64,000 bases of DNA from GWA2-66-18 sp964537395 (GTDB lineage: Bacteria; Elusimicrobiota; Elusimicrobia; UBA1565; UBA9628). Both the position numbers and the translations under genes were made by a program. Below the pieces are notes generated by a model. That model was not told where the DNA came from. It did not search any database and saw nothing but the letters and a program-made list of their open reading frames with translations. Where the stretch lies: positions 29,441-93,440 of the forward strand of contig CAZIBN010000001.1 of the NCBI GenBank assembly GCA_964537395.1, given 5' to 3'. Below, in pieces: positions 58,001 to 64,000 of this stretch; the first letter of the stretch is position 1, and the number at the start of each line of letters is the position of its first letter.

Positions 58001-59777
58001 CGGCGGCGGGGTCGACCGTCAGACCCCCGGTCAGGGAGAACGACGACCCCGCCGCCGTGGACAGCGTCAATCCCCCCGCGGTGAGGTTCGACACGCGCAG
58101 GGATCCGAAATTTCCATTGATAACGGTCCAGGTCTGGCTCGAGGTGCCGCCGGCGACGGTCCAATGCCCGCTCGAGGCGGACACGCCGCCCGTGCCCGCA
58201 TAGGGCCCTGCGCCGTTCAGGCGCAAGGTCCCTGTCGCCAGAACGAGCTCCGCGCCAGCGTTGATGCGCGCGTTGGAGAACACCGTCAGCGTGCCGGACA
58301 CCGTCGCCGTCGCGGGCGAAGCCCCGCCGACGACGAAGTTGTTGGCGCCCGCATCGAAGAGCTGGATCGGGAACACGCCGCCGGCCGCGGCCACCGCGAT
58401 CGTCGAGACCGGAAGATCGATGAGCCCGCCCGTCTGCGCGACCGCGCCGTCCATGCGCAATACGAGCCCTGCGGCCGCGTTCACCAGGCCGTTGGCCATG
58501 CCGAAGGACCCGGCGACGTTCAGCGACGAGGTGAGAGACACCGTGCCCCCGTATTGCGGCAGGATCGACGCGCTGCTCGCGGTCACCGCCAGGTCCCAGG
58601 TGCAGGGCTTGGCCGTCACCGAGGCGCCGAACACGAGGTGAGAGTCGCTGAGGGGAACGACGGTGCCTCTCCAGTTCAAGGGGTTCGACGCCAGGGCATC
58701 CACCCCGGCGCCCGTCCAATGCATCGGATCGAGAAAGATCACGCCGGTCTGGCCGTTGGCGCCGAAGGTGCCGCCGAAGCCGAAGCCCCCGCCGGCGACG
58801 CGAAGAGTCAAGGTGGAACCGATCGTGGTGTACGTGCGCTCACGGATCCACAGCCGCCCACCGGCGCCGCCGCCGCCGCCGAAGGTGGCGCCCGTGCCGC
58901 CGTCGCCGCCCCGTGCCGACACCGTGCCGGTTCCGCGCAGCACGACGGCGTCGACGACGATCGCGCCGCCCGCGCCGCCGCCGGCGCCCTCGAAGCCCGC
59001 GGAGACGCCAAGGTCGCCGTCCGCGTCGATCAGGCCATCGAGCGTGGCAGTGGACGCCGAGAGGAACAAGGCGCCGCCGCCCGTTCCGCCGTCGGCAGAG
59101 GGAGTGCCTCCTCCTCCGCCGCCGGCATCCGCGGGATAGGCCGCGTCGAACGCCAGCCCGGCGTTGGCCCCCGCGCCGCCATTGCCGCCGGCGCCGCCGC
59201 GGCCGCCGCCGCCGCCGCCCGCGGCCCCGGAGCCCGCCCCGCCGCCGCCCGTGCCCGCGCCGGGCGAGGCCCCGACTCCGGCGTTATAGCCCCGGCCACG
59301 CACCGTGATCGTGGAGCCCCCGGCCAGGTTGAACGAGCCCGACGCGTAAAGCCGCAGGAACGGCGCGGGCCCGGCCGCGGTCGTCGCGGCCGTGAACGCC
59401 ACGCTCGTGCCGGTCAGCATGAAAATATCCACGGCCGAGACCGACGCGCCGCTCGAGACCTGCATCGCCGCCCCGTCCCTCAGGAGCACGGTCCCGCTCG
59501 CGGCCAGGCTCGTCGAGATCCGCAGGATCGCGGCCGGGGCCACGCCGCTCTGCCCCAAGGTCAGCGAGGCGACGCCGAGCGCGGGCTCCGTCGAGTAGGC
59601 GACGACGGTGCCGGAGGGGATCGTCACCGCGTCGAACGCGCCGGGCACCGCCGCCGGCGACCAGTTGCCCGCGACGCTCCAGTCGCCGACGGCCCCGCCG
59701 GTCCAGGTGATAGCCGCCGCATGAGCCCAAGGGGCCGCGAGGGCCAGCAATAAGGCGGCGAACGCGGCCCTGTTCAC
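49086..59777 (-). CDS. Giant secreted surface protein with FlgD/type-IX-like C-terminal domain
   Basis: 3563 residues from GTG 59777 (overlapping the preceding stop as GTGA). Signal peptide (FAALLLALAAPWAHAA); early lectin/autotransporter-like strands (TGGAVGDWSVAGNWSPAAVPG); glycine-rich stretches at about 165-220 and 265-310; a long Ser/Thr/Gly/Val beta-helix-like region to about 1200; Ig-like repeats with a recurring APGKTGV/AAGKTGV motif; carboxypeptidase-regulatory-type repeats at about 2000-3050 (VPVAGALVSARA, GRYLLRGLSP). The end at about 3450-3563 (YNFPNPFD, VFDVTGRLIRTLDMG, WDGRSDDGRDVASGLYIGQV) is the FlgD/type IX sorting fold. Cys is rare. Likely a surface adhesin or fibre. Confidence 0.88.
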   Translation of the reverse strand: MNRAAFAALLLALAAPWAHAAAITWTGGAVGDWSVAGNWSPAAVPGAFDAVTIPSGTVVAYSTEPALGVASLTLGQSGVAPAAILRISTSLAASGTVLLRDGAAMQVSSGASVSAVDIFMLTGTSVAFTAATTAAGPAPFLRLYASGSFNLAGGSTITVRGRGYNAGVGASPGAGTGGGGAGSGAAGGGGGGRGGAGGNGGAGANAGLAFDAAYPADAGGGGGGTPSADGGTGGGALFLSASTATLDGLIDADGDLGVSAGFEGAGGGAGGAIVVDAVVLRGTGTVSARGGDGGTGATFGGGGGAGGRLWIRERTYTTIGSTLTLRVAGGGFGFGGTFGANGQTGVIFLDPMHWTGAGVDALASNPLNWRGTVVPLSDSHLVFGASVTAKPCTWDLAVTASSASILPQYGGTVSLTSSLNVAGSFGMANGLVNAAAGLVLRMDGAVAQTGGLIDLPVSTIAVAAAGGVFPIQLFDAGANNFVVGGASPATATVSGTLTVFSNARINAGAELVLATGTLRLNGAGPYAGTGGVSASSGHWTVAGGTSSQTWTVINGNFGSLRVSNLTAGGLTLSTAAGSSFSLTGGLTVDPAAVLKASATALSVGGNWNVLGRAYLSKSTVTFAGAAGSTAAVVAGASFDFLNVAGPDLTVIMSTTVTVASTMTVAGGTVDLSASTLSVRGYFTQTGGAVRGGTSRVEFNGTVPQVITLLSGSSFGAFISSSTSGVAISSSLTANAELEWHRGSLNFAGRAVSIGGDMLILGGAGLTFAGSTVTLVGPSSQTVNFASLDAVVVDNPNPVRIGFNSAWGSFTINPGRYFDAGIRTLAITGDRWNTAGAIYASVPTVHSVTWAPTSSAITIGSGSIVNANLFLSNDKTAILEGGLILEGADNFFDPKQGSTVVNAPGGSSITFRSSSDMIPSSGANWFYAGDVANSWLVYEGFGSARGAFLSTTTFGNISIAMGDDTRVFQAPDLNILGSLVVSTGIVRPIGAKTITIAGDLIQTGGAIDFGTASTGTIRLVGSSSQTLSLLPGSTLWNLVAEGTGTVNAASFLRVRGDFSVNAGLFRAGSSSHSFQSGFLVGPGGSFDGQSSTVTLDGAALGRTSQLVSFLGTGAFWGLSQAVSSVTFSATTTAQYLIDAVPGSTIAVAAGAILRVGDFRMGASSGASLRLRSTVPGSPWFLQVLNVSSVTLTTVSDSDASGGLLVPADDGRSYSLGGNVNWDFTPQLFVLLPGESFTLGVAPGKTGVPSISTAGASITVSVRALSTRFDPVTSATETVTLTVDDPNATVAAPRALIQGATTFALTLRSAEPSPRTTTLTGTANFATGVKSLSVVPDALVRLQMILPGEFIAPGTAAGKTGVTAARVKGIPFSATVRAVDSYWNVIATITHTAALSVSAASATLPAPQALAGGQAVISGIIIYTTGSFTLSATDLTQPGVFSGTSAVFGVSPPSLTSPTLGGFVPNGARVATLGGGPNGFVTDESSVERVLVDLRDLDASLHFDWNTQSFVSAGAFYATTTLAFPLTTSTTWFLGSAEATFVDGHRFRLTMQASNPTGLTSQATSTFTFDRSMLSFGARDGQGAGSVFPSTAPGCQEIISTVTFTVGASGIGPGGALAVRVPDGWTIPLGTTTVYPPPLGYWHAASTSLAATLGSTTAVVSPASSGVVPLGPGWLLLSVPMGSAQSYLPGQSVVLTYRGNPPFGPSGRGLQSFAVMTRGDASGTLLPLSTAPSVTLSAGTTSFLTFLDPSPLSLAPLTASGTMQLLVTDLCGNPKPGVSSGTVSLSLSVLNGGSAVLDTGAQFFNATGVSISTVGLSTGTLAAASPSFSVWTSTDAPAELVLRATATLVSSTFLPIAVEAVRSVRLRAALPVFTSVSIDTGTPSPGTTSALLSAADPAGAFAQIRFTFAQPDMLWEAVASTDSVSFYPPLFSATGHGDADHPIVLAWDGLDRTQSPPVYAAAGRYKVRLRAAGGAAINRALEIVVPPTAGYAGRLGARGAGARVRVNGTGAGDGRWAVASSTGYFELRGLRAGLPYALNVATSAVILGRAVTLSTAFAAGAAASPLADLGALTLPATAYLRIALLAPMPSPREVLGGFVARLPDGTAAFSGPLRLSSGSASTDDGGPLFGRTASTWSVTAVTPGLYDVDMEFTELGLSTRVAGISVPAGGGLDLSVALTKKTNVFGYVVLPTTAAYGTFVTISARLAGQSEAGAFGGVFVSSVPPVSGASSGAYVLYGLDPGTWTVFARAPGFTVSSTTLLVAGAADVLGFNLTPGLGASITGSLSIPGDTRSATQCFPAPGGAAGACPVGSYEVEIEALGVGRLDRAATRLRLGSHITLSSAAFVLSGLDAGTYALRASLPGFGLVPPQGATVTVTAGGTAAVSFSMAKLDARLRVDIQVPALPGGACRSTSSYRSLGILLEPDGAAPLVFGDATAMAPTVTSARAQVSTITGAFMLLHCSSATVFTPALPPGGVRASALFSVNGGLARARASLVDGTTAALSLDLSGATFTVTGSLSYSGVMAFSSRTAGGASVIVAVSSVAGVLSAAPSASYCMLGYANPRTLSTLHAELLPYDPEFAPLRRSTGPAAGLCSAPAASTAPFASAAFITGISPDGAFSFGGVSPGLYRLRVPGELDENALNGPEAAEDGLLILVGTSPVSAALRLSRGRRVSGRVIAPPGLANGRTVRVALTDSSGRAARSADVSCGADGAAYSIDGVLDGSYRLGIVDLGVPVAWTAPPAPLVLAGADLDGRDIALVPAATVRARLSLVRILPDGTEDHVLVSAENSFLLPRGFTARATAVPYAAGGSVSARTALDGSVVDAEGRVVLDGLQPGTYDIEFAGPADATPGAVAFVPARVSGVTLAAGQAADLGVVPLFSGAAVSGLVSDAATGLPVAGALVSARASLRSGAPEGRREGPTATADAAGRYLLRGLSPLVRWYDLTAGGPAHASARISSLDVSSGAAQNFALAPALATLTGRVASSDGTPLFSALGGAVAEAPGAALFLQRGGVLPADDPLADLALRTEPDGRFSIPSLATGSYRLTVAASGQASLVRSVIITGALSDLGVLTLGGGGIVSGSLRLPDGSPVPDDELRSVAAVTSDLSEFIYGSVTRDAAARAAVAYKIGGLRAGRAYRVLVLTSADEAAAPAEAASVVLTSTAEARILNLVVRPPAPTVSASSRRAGGRTTVEFLFSRPLRARTVSDDDPSLVVSTVSATGVLSGASLSNDRRRLTVDYDAGVGESSFTLRASAMTSSLDYDAVDPSARELVAATTAAFFTGEAGAHRAVVANSVGGVLVSGGDAGRLVLPRGAFLVDASSNVVVTLRRASTVAGVTAGALTSTLRAAAAALPATMSAQSDFYEIELPAGVPSTLARPAQLTVVYSSAAASPAALNLYWYNPGSGQYVLQPDALGGAAALDTTARSITYNVSHFSTFVLLASGASAIGGSAHGGGLEAYNFPNPFDLQIKSVTTIHGAGVMTVRGTMIRVAVPTGLTGAGKLLVFDVTGRLIRTLDMGTLAAGQSYYQGWDGRSDDGRDVASGLYIGQVVIGSTRKSFKMAVIK

Positions 59778-60994
59778 CAGTCCCACCGGAAGCCCGCGAG
59801 CGCGCTCGTGGCCTCATAGGCGTAGCGGTAGAACCGCTCGTAGCGCTGGTTCGAGGAGGCGCTCGCGCGCTCGAGGGTGAAGACCAGGCTGAAGCGCTTG
59901 ACGATCGGATAGGTCAAGGTTCCGGCAAGCGTCCATTCCGTCGTGGACAACGGCCCGCCGTTGTAAACGCCCGTCGCATCCTGCGCCTGGCGGGTCGCGT
60001 ACGAGCGGCGCCGCCAGCCCAAAGACAGATCCACGCTGACCGGCTGGCGCGGCGCTCCGATGAGGAGCTTCACCGCGGGCGTGACGGAGAGCTCGCGGTA
60101 GTTGTAGAACTGGGACAGGAACTTCCCGCGCGAGGCGTCGTAGCCGTTCTGGTTGGAGGCCAGCACGCCCACGCCGAGCGTCAGGGACCCGAGCGCGCGC
60201 AGGTCGGCGTTCCATTCGTGCGGCATGCGCGCGGCGGCGGAGAACGAGGTGAGGAAATCCTCGCGGGTGGCGGCATCGAGCAGCCCGGCATCGTTGACGA
60301 CCTTCTGCTTCCCGTAGCGGGACCACACGGTCGAGACCGCGGCGTCAAGGCGCACGCGCTCGCCCAACGGCATGTCGAACGCCAGGCCCAGGCGCGCCCC
60401 GTCGCGATCGAGGACATAGTCCCCGACGAGCTCGCGCGCGAGCGGCTGGCCCGCGAACTGGAGCGCGGCCTGAGACTCGAGGCTCGTGTAGTTCGGATAC
60501 GACGCGTTGAACCAGTCGAGCGAGGCGCGCAGGGTGTGCGGGTCGCGCGTGATGAACTCGGCCTCGCCGCCGACCGTCCACAGGCGCTCGTCGAAGAGTC
60601 CGCCGCCCCAGGCTTCGTCGCGCGTCTCGTTTATGAGCGACATCTTGTATGACAGACCGGGCTTCAGGCGCCAGCGCGACGCGGGGTCCGCCCACACCGC
60701 GCGAAACGCGAACTTATGCTCCATGCGCTCCTGGACCGGCGTCGCCGTTCCCAGGACATCGTTCACGCGCCGCGTGCCCTCGTAGATCGAGCGCACGGAC
60801 GGCAGCAGGGACCACTGCTCGTTCAGGCCGATCGCGGGCGCGAACACCGCGTCGGCGTTGCCCGACAGCGAGCCGCGGTCGCCGCGGAAGAAATGCACGC
60901 CGCCGAGAGCCTGGATGCCGGCGATGGGAACGATCTCGATCGCGCCCGCCGGCGCGGCGGCGAGCGCGAGCGCCAGGGCGATGAATATCCTCAC
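59774..60994 (-). CDS. Predicted outer-membrane beta-barrel protein
   Basis: 406 residues from GTG 60994 (overlaps the FecR gene stop as GTGA). Signal peptide (IFIALALALAAAPAGA). The mature part is a series of amphipathic strands with aromatic girdles and turn-rich loops (RWRLKPGLSYKMSLINETRDEA, RVRLDAAVSTVWSRYGKQKVV, FSLVFTLERASASSNQRYERFYRYAYEATSALAGFRWDW). The ending with tryptophan is characteristic of barrel insertion signals. Possibly a pore or anchor for the giant protein. Confidence 0.75.
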   Translation of the reverse strand: MRIFIALALALAAAPAGAIEIVPIAGIQALGGVHFFRGDRGSLSGNADAVFAPAIGLNEQWSLLPSVRSIYEGTRRVNDVLGTATPVQERMEHKFAFRAVWADPASRWRLKPGLSYKMSLINETRDEAWGGGLFDERLWTVGGEAEFITRDPHTLRASLDWFNASYPNYTSLESQAALQFAGQPLARELVGDYVLDRDGARLGLAFDMPLGERVRLDAAVSTVWSRYGKQKVVNDAGLLDAATREDFLTSFSAAARMPHEWNADLRALGSLTLGVGVLASNQNGYDASRGKFLSQFYNYRELSVTPAVKLLIGAPRQPVSVDLSLGWRRRSYATRQAQDATGVYNGGPLSTTEWTLAGTLTYPIVKRFSLVFTLERASASSNQRYERFYRYAYEATSALAGFRWDW

Positions 60995-62406
60995 GGCACC
61001 TGCCTCGTGACGGCCGCGGCGGCCGAGGGCATGACGACGCGGATGGTCGCCCCCCCGAAGGAAACGCGCTCCTCGGTGTTCCGGTCCGGGGAGCCGTACG
61101 AGGCGCGGGGCGACACCCCGCCGCCGAACTCGAGCGCCAGCTCCTCGCGCGTGATCGAGGTCCCGTCGCCGTAGGACTCGAAGACCTGACGCCGCGCGGA
61201 CGCCGAATCTGGATAGGTCGTGTTGATCACGACGATGGGCAGCGCCGCGCCGAGCGCCGCTCCGGTCAGGGGATCGTTGGCCGTGCTCGTGACCTTGTCG
61301 GCGTAGGTCTGCAGCGCGACGCCGGTCCAGCCGCGCTTGAGGACGCCGTTGGCGTACAGCCCGAAGCGGTCGAACAAGGTCCGGAAGGCCGTGCCGCCCC
61401 CGGCGATGTCGTCGAGCGGGTCGGCGTTTCCGTTGAGGTCCACCTGATGCCCGCCCGAGCCCCTCTCCACCAGCGCGTCGCTTCCATTGGAGAGCGTCCT
61501 CGAAAAATCGGTCATGGTCCATTGGGTGGCCGCGGACGTCCCCGCCAAGCCCGCGAAGACCGGCTCCAAATTGCGCGGCAGCGCGATATCGAAGGTTCCA
61601 TCCCAAGCGAAGTACGAAAGGCCCCCAGCCCGGCCGTTCATCACGACGAGCGCCAGGCGGTTGCCCGCGGGGCGCACGACATATTCCTCGACGCGGATCC
61701 GCCTGCCGTCGGAGTCGGTCAGCATGCGGCCAAGCTCATGCTCCCCGCGCCGCGCCTCGCGCGAGGCGGCCTCGAAGTCGGCGCCGCGTCCGAGCTCGAA
61801 GCCGAGCTCGCGCCGCATCATCCCCAAAAAGTCGGTCTTGCGCGCCTGCACCGGCGTGGGCGCGGCCGTCGCCTCGTGCAGTCCCGCCAGGTCCACGCTG
61901 ATGCGCTGACCCGCGCTCAGCATCACCGACCGGCCGCGGTTATCCTCGACGCCGGCCACGCCCTGCTCGACCTCGATCGTGGTGCTCCCGCCGCCGGCGA
62001 TCGTCAATTTCAGCACGACGCGGTCTCCGCGCGCGCGCGCCACGCAGGTCGGCGTGCGCACCGACACGGCGCGACCGCCCGCGGCCGACGCCGTCAGGTG
62101 CATGCTCCCGAACAGCGCGTTGACGCTCGTATGCCCGGGGGCGTCCACCTCGATGGAGATATGGGCGTTGCCGGCGGTCTCCAGCACCGATCCCCCGTTG
62201 AAATCGACGCGCGCCCGCGCGTTGAAGCCGGTGCGCACCCCGTCGCCTTCTCCGAGGGAACGCGGGACCCTCCCGGCCGGATTCCAGCGGTCGCCCCCCA
62301 CGGTGCGCACCTGGACAAGCCCCGTCGCCTCGCGCAAAACGGCGGCGCGAAGAGGACTGGCGGCGCAAAGGAGCGTCGCGAGGAAAAGGGCCCTGACCGG
62401 GGGCAT
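60991..62406 (-). CDS. Exported FecR-domain protein
   Basis: 471 residues. Signal peptide (VRALFLATLLCAASPLRA), then a FecR-like domain at about 25-180 (GLVQVRTVGGDRWNPAGRVPRSLGEGDGVRTGFNARARVDFNGGSVLETAGNAHISIE, VRTPTCVARARGDRVVLKL). The rest is a soluble domain I do not recognise. Unlike sigma-regulator FecR proteins it has no anchor helix and no sigma factor nearby, so it probably belongs to the envelope structure. First gene of the surface operon. Confidence 0.8.
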   Translation of the reverse strand: MPPVRALFLATLLCAASPLRAAVLREATGLVQVRTVGGDRWNPAGRVPRSLGEGDGVRTGFNARARVDFNGGSVLETAGNAHISIEVDAPGHTSVNALFGSMHLTASAAGGRAVSVRTPTCVARARGDRVVLKLTIAGGGSTTIEVEQGVAGVEDNRGRSVMLSAGQRISVDLAGLHEATAAPTPVQARKTDFLGMMRRELGFELGRGADFEAASREARRGEHELGRMLTDSDGRRIRVEEYVVRPAGNRLALVVMNGRAGGLSYFAWDGTFDIALPRNLEPVFAGLAGTSAATQWTMTDFSRTLSNGSDALVERGSGGHQVDLNGNADPLDDIAGGGTAFRTLFDRFGLYANGVLKRGWTGVALQTYADKVTSTANDPLTGAALGAALPIVVINTTYPDSASARRQVFESYGDGTSITREELALEFGGGVSPRASYGSPDRNTEERVSFGGATIRVVMPSAAAAVTRQVP

Positions 62407-62413
62407 TCCTCTT

Positions 62414-62419
62414 AGTGTA
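62414..62419 (-). promoter_or_regulatory. -10 element of the surface operon
   Basis: TACACT, 7 bases before ATG 62406; TAGACG lies 16 bases upstream as a weak -35. Confidence 0.5.
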
Positions 62420-62460
62420 ACAGGGGGTCCCCGGGCGTCTAGGACACTTTTGTTACAGGG

Positions 62461-63462
62461 TTACCCCGATTTTTTCGGCGTAATATCGCAAACAGCGGCG
62501 AGAATCGCCGCCTCCCGTTCGCGGGACAGCGGGATCACGCGCAGCGGCGGTTCGCTCCGGGGCCCGCCCTCGCGAACGTCCCACGCCAGAGTCGCGCGTA
62601 TCGTCTCGGCTATGGGCCGAAATCTCAAACCGGCGGCGACCGCCCCCTCATTGCTCCCGAGCAGCATCCCGCCATAACCGGGATCGTTCTCCGGGATCCA
62701 AAGCGGCATCTCGGTCCAGGCGCTGACGCCCGCCGCGACAAGAGCCTCGTCGGGCGCCCAGGTCAGGCGCGCGCCGCGAGCCGCGACCTCAAGGCAGGCC
62801 CCGAGCAATTCCCCCATCGTGAGCCGCGTCCTCGGCCCGACGGCGTTGAAGCGCCCCGCGGTCCGCGTCTCCGCCAGGCGCACGCACCAGTCCGCGAGAT
62901 CACGAACATCTATCAGCTGCACTGGCCGTTCGGGACGGCCCGGCGCCAGCACCTCGCCGCCCTGGGAGATCCGGCGTGGCCAGTAAGTGAAGCGGTCCGT
63001 CGGATCATACGGCCCCGCGATCAGGCCGGGCCGCACATGGGCGACGCCGTCCGGGAACTTCGCCTCGAGCGCTTCCTCGCAGCGCGCCTTGAGCGCCCCG
63101 TAGCCCTCGCTTCCTTCCGCAAGTACGCCGTTCTCATCAAAAGAACGGCCGGGCGGAAAGCCGCGATAGACGGAGATGCTCGAGATGAAGATGTAGTGAG
63201 GATCGCGTCCGGCCAGCGCATTGGCCACCGTGCGCACCTGCTCGGGCCGATACCCCGAAGGATCGATCACCGCGTCGAATGTTCGCCCGTGGAGCGCGGA
63301 CACGTCACCGTCGCGGTCGCCGCGGAGCTTCTCGGCCTCGGGGAACAGAGCGGGATCATGCCGCCCGCGATTGAAGAGCGTGACGCTATGCCCGCGAGCC
63401 AACGCGGCCTCGGCGATATGGCGGCCCAGGAACACCGTTCCGCCGAGGATGAGCAATCTCAT
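62461..63462 (-). CDS. NAD-dependent epimerase/dehydratase family protein
   Basis: 333 residues of the extended/atypical SDR fold. RLLILGGTVFLGRHIAEAAL is the NAD-binding motif; the catalytic-site Tyr-x3-Lys equivalent is GYGALKARCE, after ISSISVYRG. Substrate unknown; similar to proteins annotated as nucleoside-sugar epimerases or isoflavone-reductase-like. It precedes the surface operon on the same strand but is separated by 54 bases and a promoter. Three bases separate it from the small membrane gene upstream. Confidence 0.85.
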   Translation of the reverse strand: MRLLILGGTVFLGRHIAEAALARGHSVTLFNRGRHDPALFPEAEKLRGDRDGDVSALHGRTFDAVIDPSGYRPEQVRTVANALAGRDPHYIFISSISVYRGFPPGRSFDENGVLAEGSEGYGALKARCEEALEAKFPDGVAHVRPGLIAGPYDPTDRFTYWPRRISQGGEVLAPGRPERPVQLIDVRDLADWCVRLAETRTAGRFNAVGPRTRLTMGELLGACLEVAARGARLTWAPDEALVAAGVSAWTEMPLWIPENDPGYGGMLLGSNEGAVAAGLRFRPIAETIRATLAWDVREGGPRSEPPLRVIPLSREREAAILAAVCDITPKKSG

Positions 63463-63465
63463 GCC

Positions 63466-63729
63466 TTATATTCCGTACGCGCGGACCATGCCGACGATGC
63501 CGACTCCGATCCAGAATAAGTTCAGAAGCGTGTAGGCCCGGTCCTTGCGGATGATGGCGCACCAGGACAGCGCCACGGCGTCCGCTGTATTGAAGGCCCA
63601 CACGAAAAAAAACGGGCTCTTGGGGCCGAGCCAGCTGACCACCGAGAAGCTGATGATCCGCACGATCACCGCGACCATCTCGATCGTCGCGCGGTGGCAC
63701 TCGACGAATCTATTCATATTCCCGATCAT
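63466..63729 (-). CDS. Small membrane protein of unknown function
   Basis: 87 residues with about three membrane helices (MVAVIVRIISFSVVSWLG, FFFVWAFNTADAVALSW, LLNLFWIGVGIVGMVRAYG). GGAGAGGAG precedes ATG 63729. Resembles small two- or three-helix proteins found across bacteria; no function can be assigned. It lies in the same transcript direction as the epimerase. Confidence 0.7.
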   Translation of the reverse strand: MIGNMNRFVECHRATIEMVAVIVRIISFSVVSWLGPKSPFFFVWAFNTADAVALSWCAIIRKDRAYTLLNLFWIGVGIVGMVRAYGI

Positions 63730-63771
63730 GGCTGAGTCTCCTCTCCAAGGCCGCTCAACAGATTGATCTAT

Positions 63772-63802
63772 TATTGATGATAATCACTCGTTCCGGAAAG
63801 AG
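63772..63802. repeat. GTTCCGGAA element, copy 2
   Basis: Matches the reverse complement of 47982-48012 at 27 of 31 positions, sharing ATAATCACT and GTTCCGGAA. It lies between the small membrane gene and the partial gene at the window end. Confidence 0.7.
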
Positions 63803-63812
63803 TTCCCGTGCC

Positions 63813-64000
63813 CTATTCGACACGCTTGATCCAGGTTCGCAGTAACCGCGAGGCCCGCCTTGGATCGTCGTTGTCGGTCACCGCGCAGATCTCAAGGAGG
63901 TCGTCCTTCACCGACTTCAGCGCGAGCCCCTCGATCTTCTCGCCTTTGATCCGGGCCAGGATCACCGGCTTGCTCCCTTTCGGTAGCGCACCCACGACGG
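63813..64000 (-). CDS. C-terminal part of a gene, possibly esterase-like-of-phytase family (truncated by window end)
   Basis: The frame is open to base 64000, so only about 62 residues are visible. The end reads KIEGLALKSVKDDLLEICAVTDNDDPRRASRLLRTW. The pattern K-x-EGLA followed by a strand and V-T-DND recalls the phytase-like/DUF3616 propeller families, in which such a repeat is the last blade. The family call is tentative. A GTG at 63995 would otherwise make a 60-residue ORF, which I think is only internal. Confidence 0.5.
   Translation of the reverse strand, partial: VVGALPKGSKPVILARIKGEKIEGLALKSVKDDLLEICAVTDNDDPRRASRLLRTWIKRVE

Noticed and set aside
52773..59753. Very long plus-strand open frames (991 and 1124 codons) opposite the giant gene
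   Set aside because: They are antisense shadows caused by high GC and codon bias. The translations are Arg/Gly/Ala-rich with no domains, and the minus-strand protein has a signal peptide, repeats and a sorting domain.
1..64000. CRISPR arrays, tRNA or rRNA genes, insertion sequences with transposase
   Set aside because: Looked for by eye on both strands; no regularly spaced repeats, tRNA-like cloverleaf or transposase gene seen.

Overview
This is a strongly GC-rich bacterial window with densely packed genes, very short spacers and many ATGA, GTGA or TAATG overlaps. No tRNA, rRNA or CRISPR array is visible. Era, Lgt, FecR, PorV-like and outer-membrane-type proteins indicate a didermic bacterium. 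A PorV-like protein, a giant surface protein with a FlgD/type-IX-like C-terminal domain, exported HEAT-repeat proteins and a sporadically distributed topoisomerase VI would fit an uncultured lineage such as Elusimicrobiota. That placement is an inference. The 100-base run of N marks a scaffold join.

Layout. 1-3912: the end of era, an XRE-type regulator and both topoisomerase VI subunits. 3916-7201: speA and a TPR protein. 7216-16543: one long plus-strand run of two medium-chain dehydrogenases, ribD, ribE, ribBA, ribH, nusB, ligA and a divergent purH. 16551-18295: a DUF4279 gene with a textbook leaderless promoter, then a PPK2-family kinase carrying a signal peptide. 18437-25235 (minus): the most interesting region. 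Here a polyprenyl diphosphate synthase, a PqqD-like protein, three radical SAM proteins, a UbiA/MenA-like prenyltransferase and a 39-residue PqqA-like peptide form one overlapping operon, preceded by a GbsR/MarR regulator and an NmrA-like reductase. 25319-28207: a response regulator, then a c-di-GMP-I-type riboswitch in front of three FlgO/LPP20/FlgT-like envelope proteins. 28204-34808: threonine and proline catabolism (kbl, tdh, proline dehydrogenase) with a membrane glycosyltransferase, a winged-helix protein, a DUF423 protein and an exported HEAT protein. 34863-40490 (minus): pgm, eno, ftsB, two lgt paralogues and an RluD-type pseudouridine synthase. 40593-47900: small exported proteins, a hydrolase, an HNH nuclease followed by two paralogous methyltransferases, a YceH protein and another HEAT protein. 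48100-62406 (minus): a surface operon of FecR protein, predicted barrel, 3563-residue secreted protein and PorV-like protein. 62461-64000: an epimerase, a small membrane protein and a partial gene.

How the parts may work together. The 18437-23771 operon pairs peptide modification (radical SAM enzymes plus an RRE/PqqD protein plus a peptide with one tyrosine) with making and attaching a polyprenyl chain (polyprenyl synthase plus UbiA). I infer a membrane-anchored, peptide-derived, prenylated compound, possibly a redox cofactor; I do not recognise this as a described pathway. Across the window many genes have a -10 hexamer only 6-7 bases before the start codon, so leaderless transcripts seem common. 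Several families of small intergenic palindromes recur (18-mer TGTCTAYAATARTAGACA; GGTGYCAGGCYTACCGGTAT hairpins; a GTTCCGGAA element) and no annotated gene explains them.
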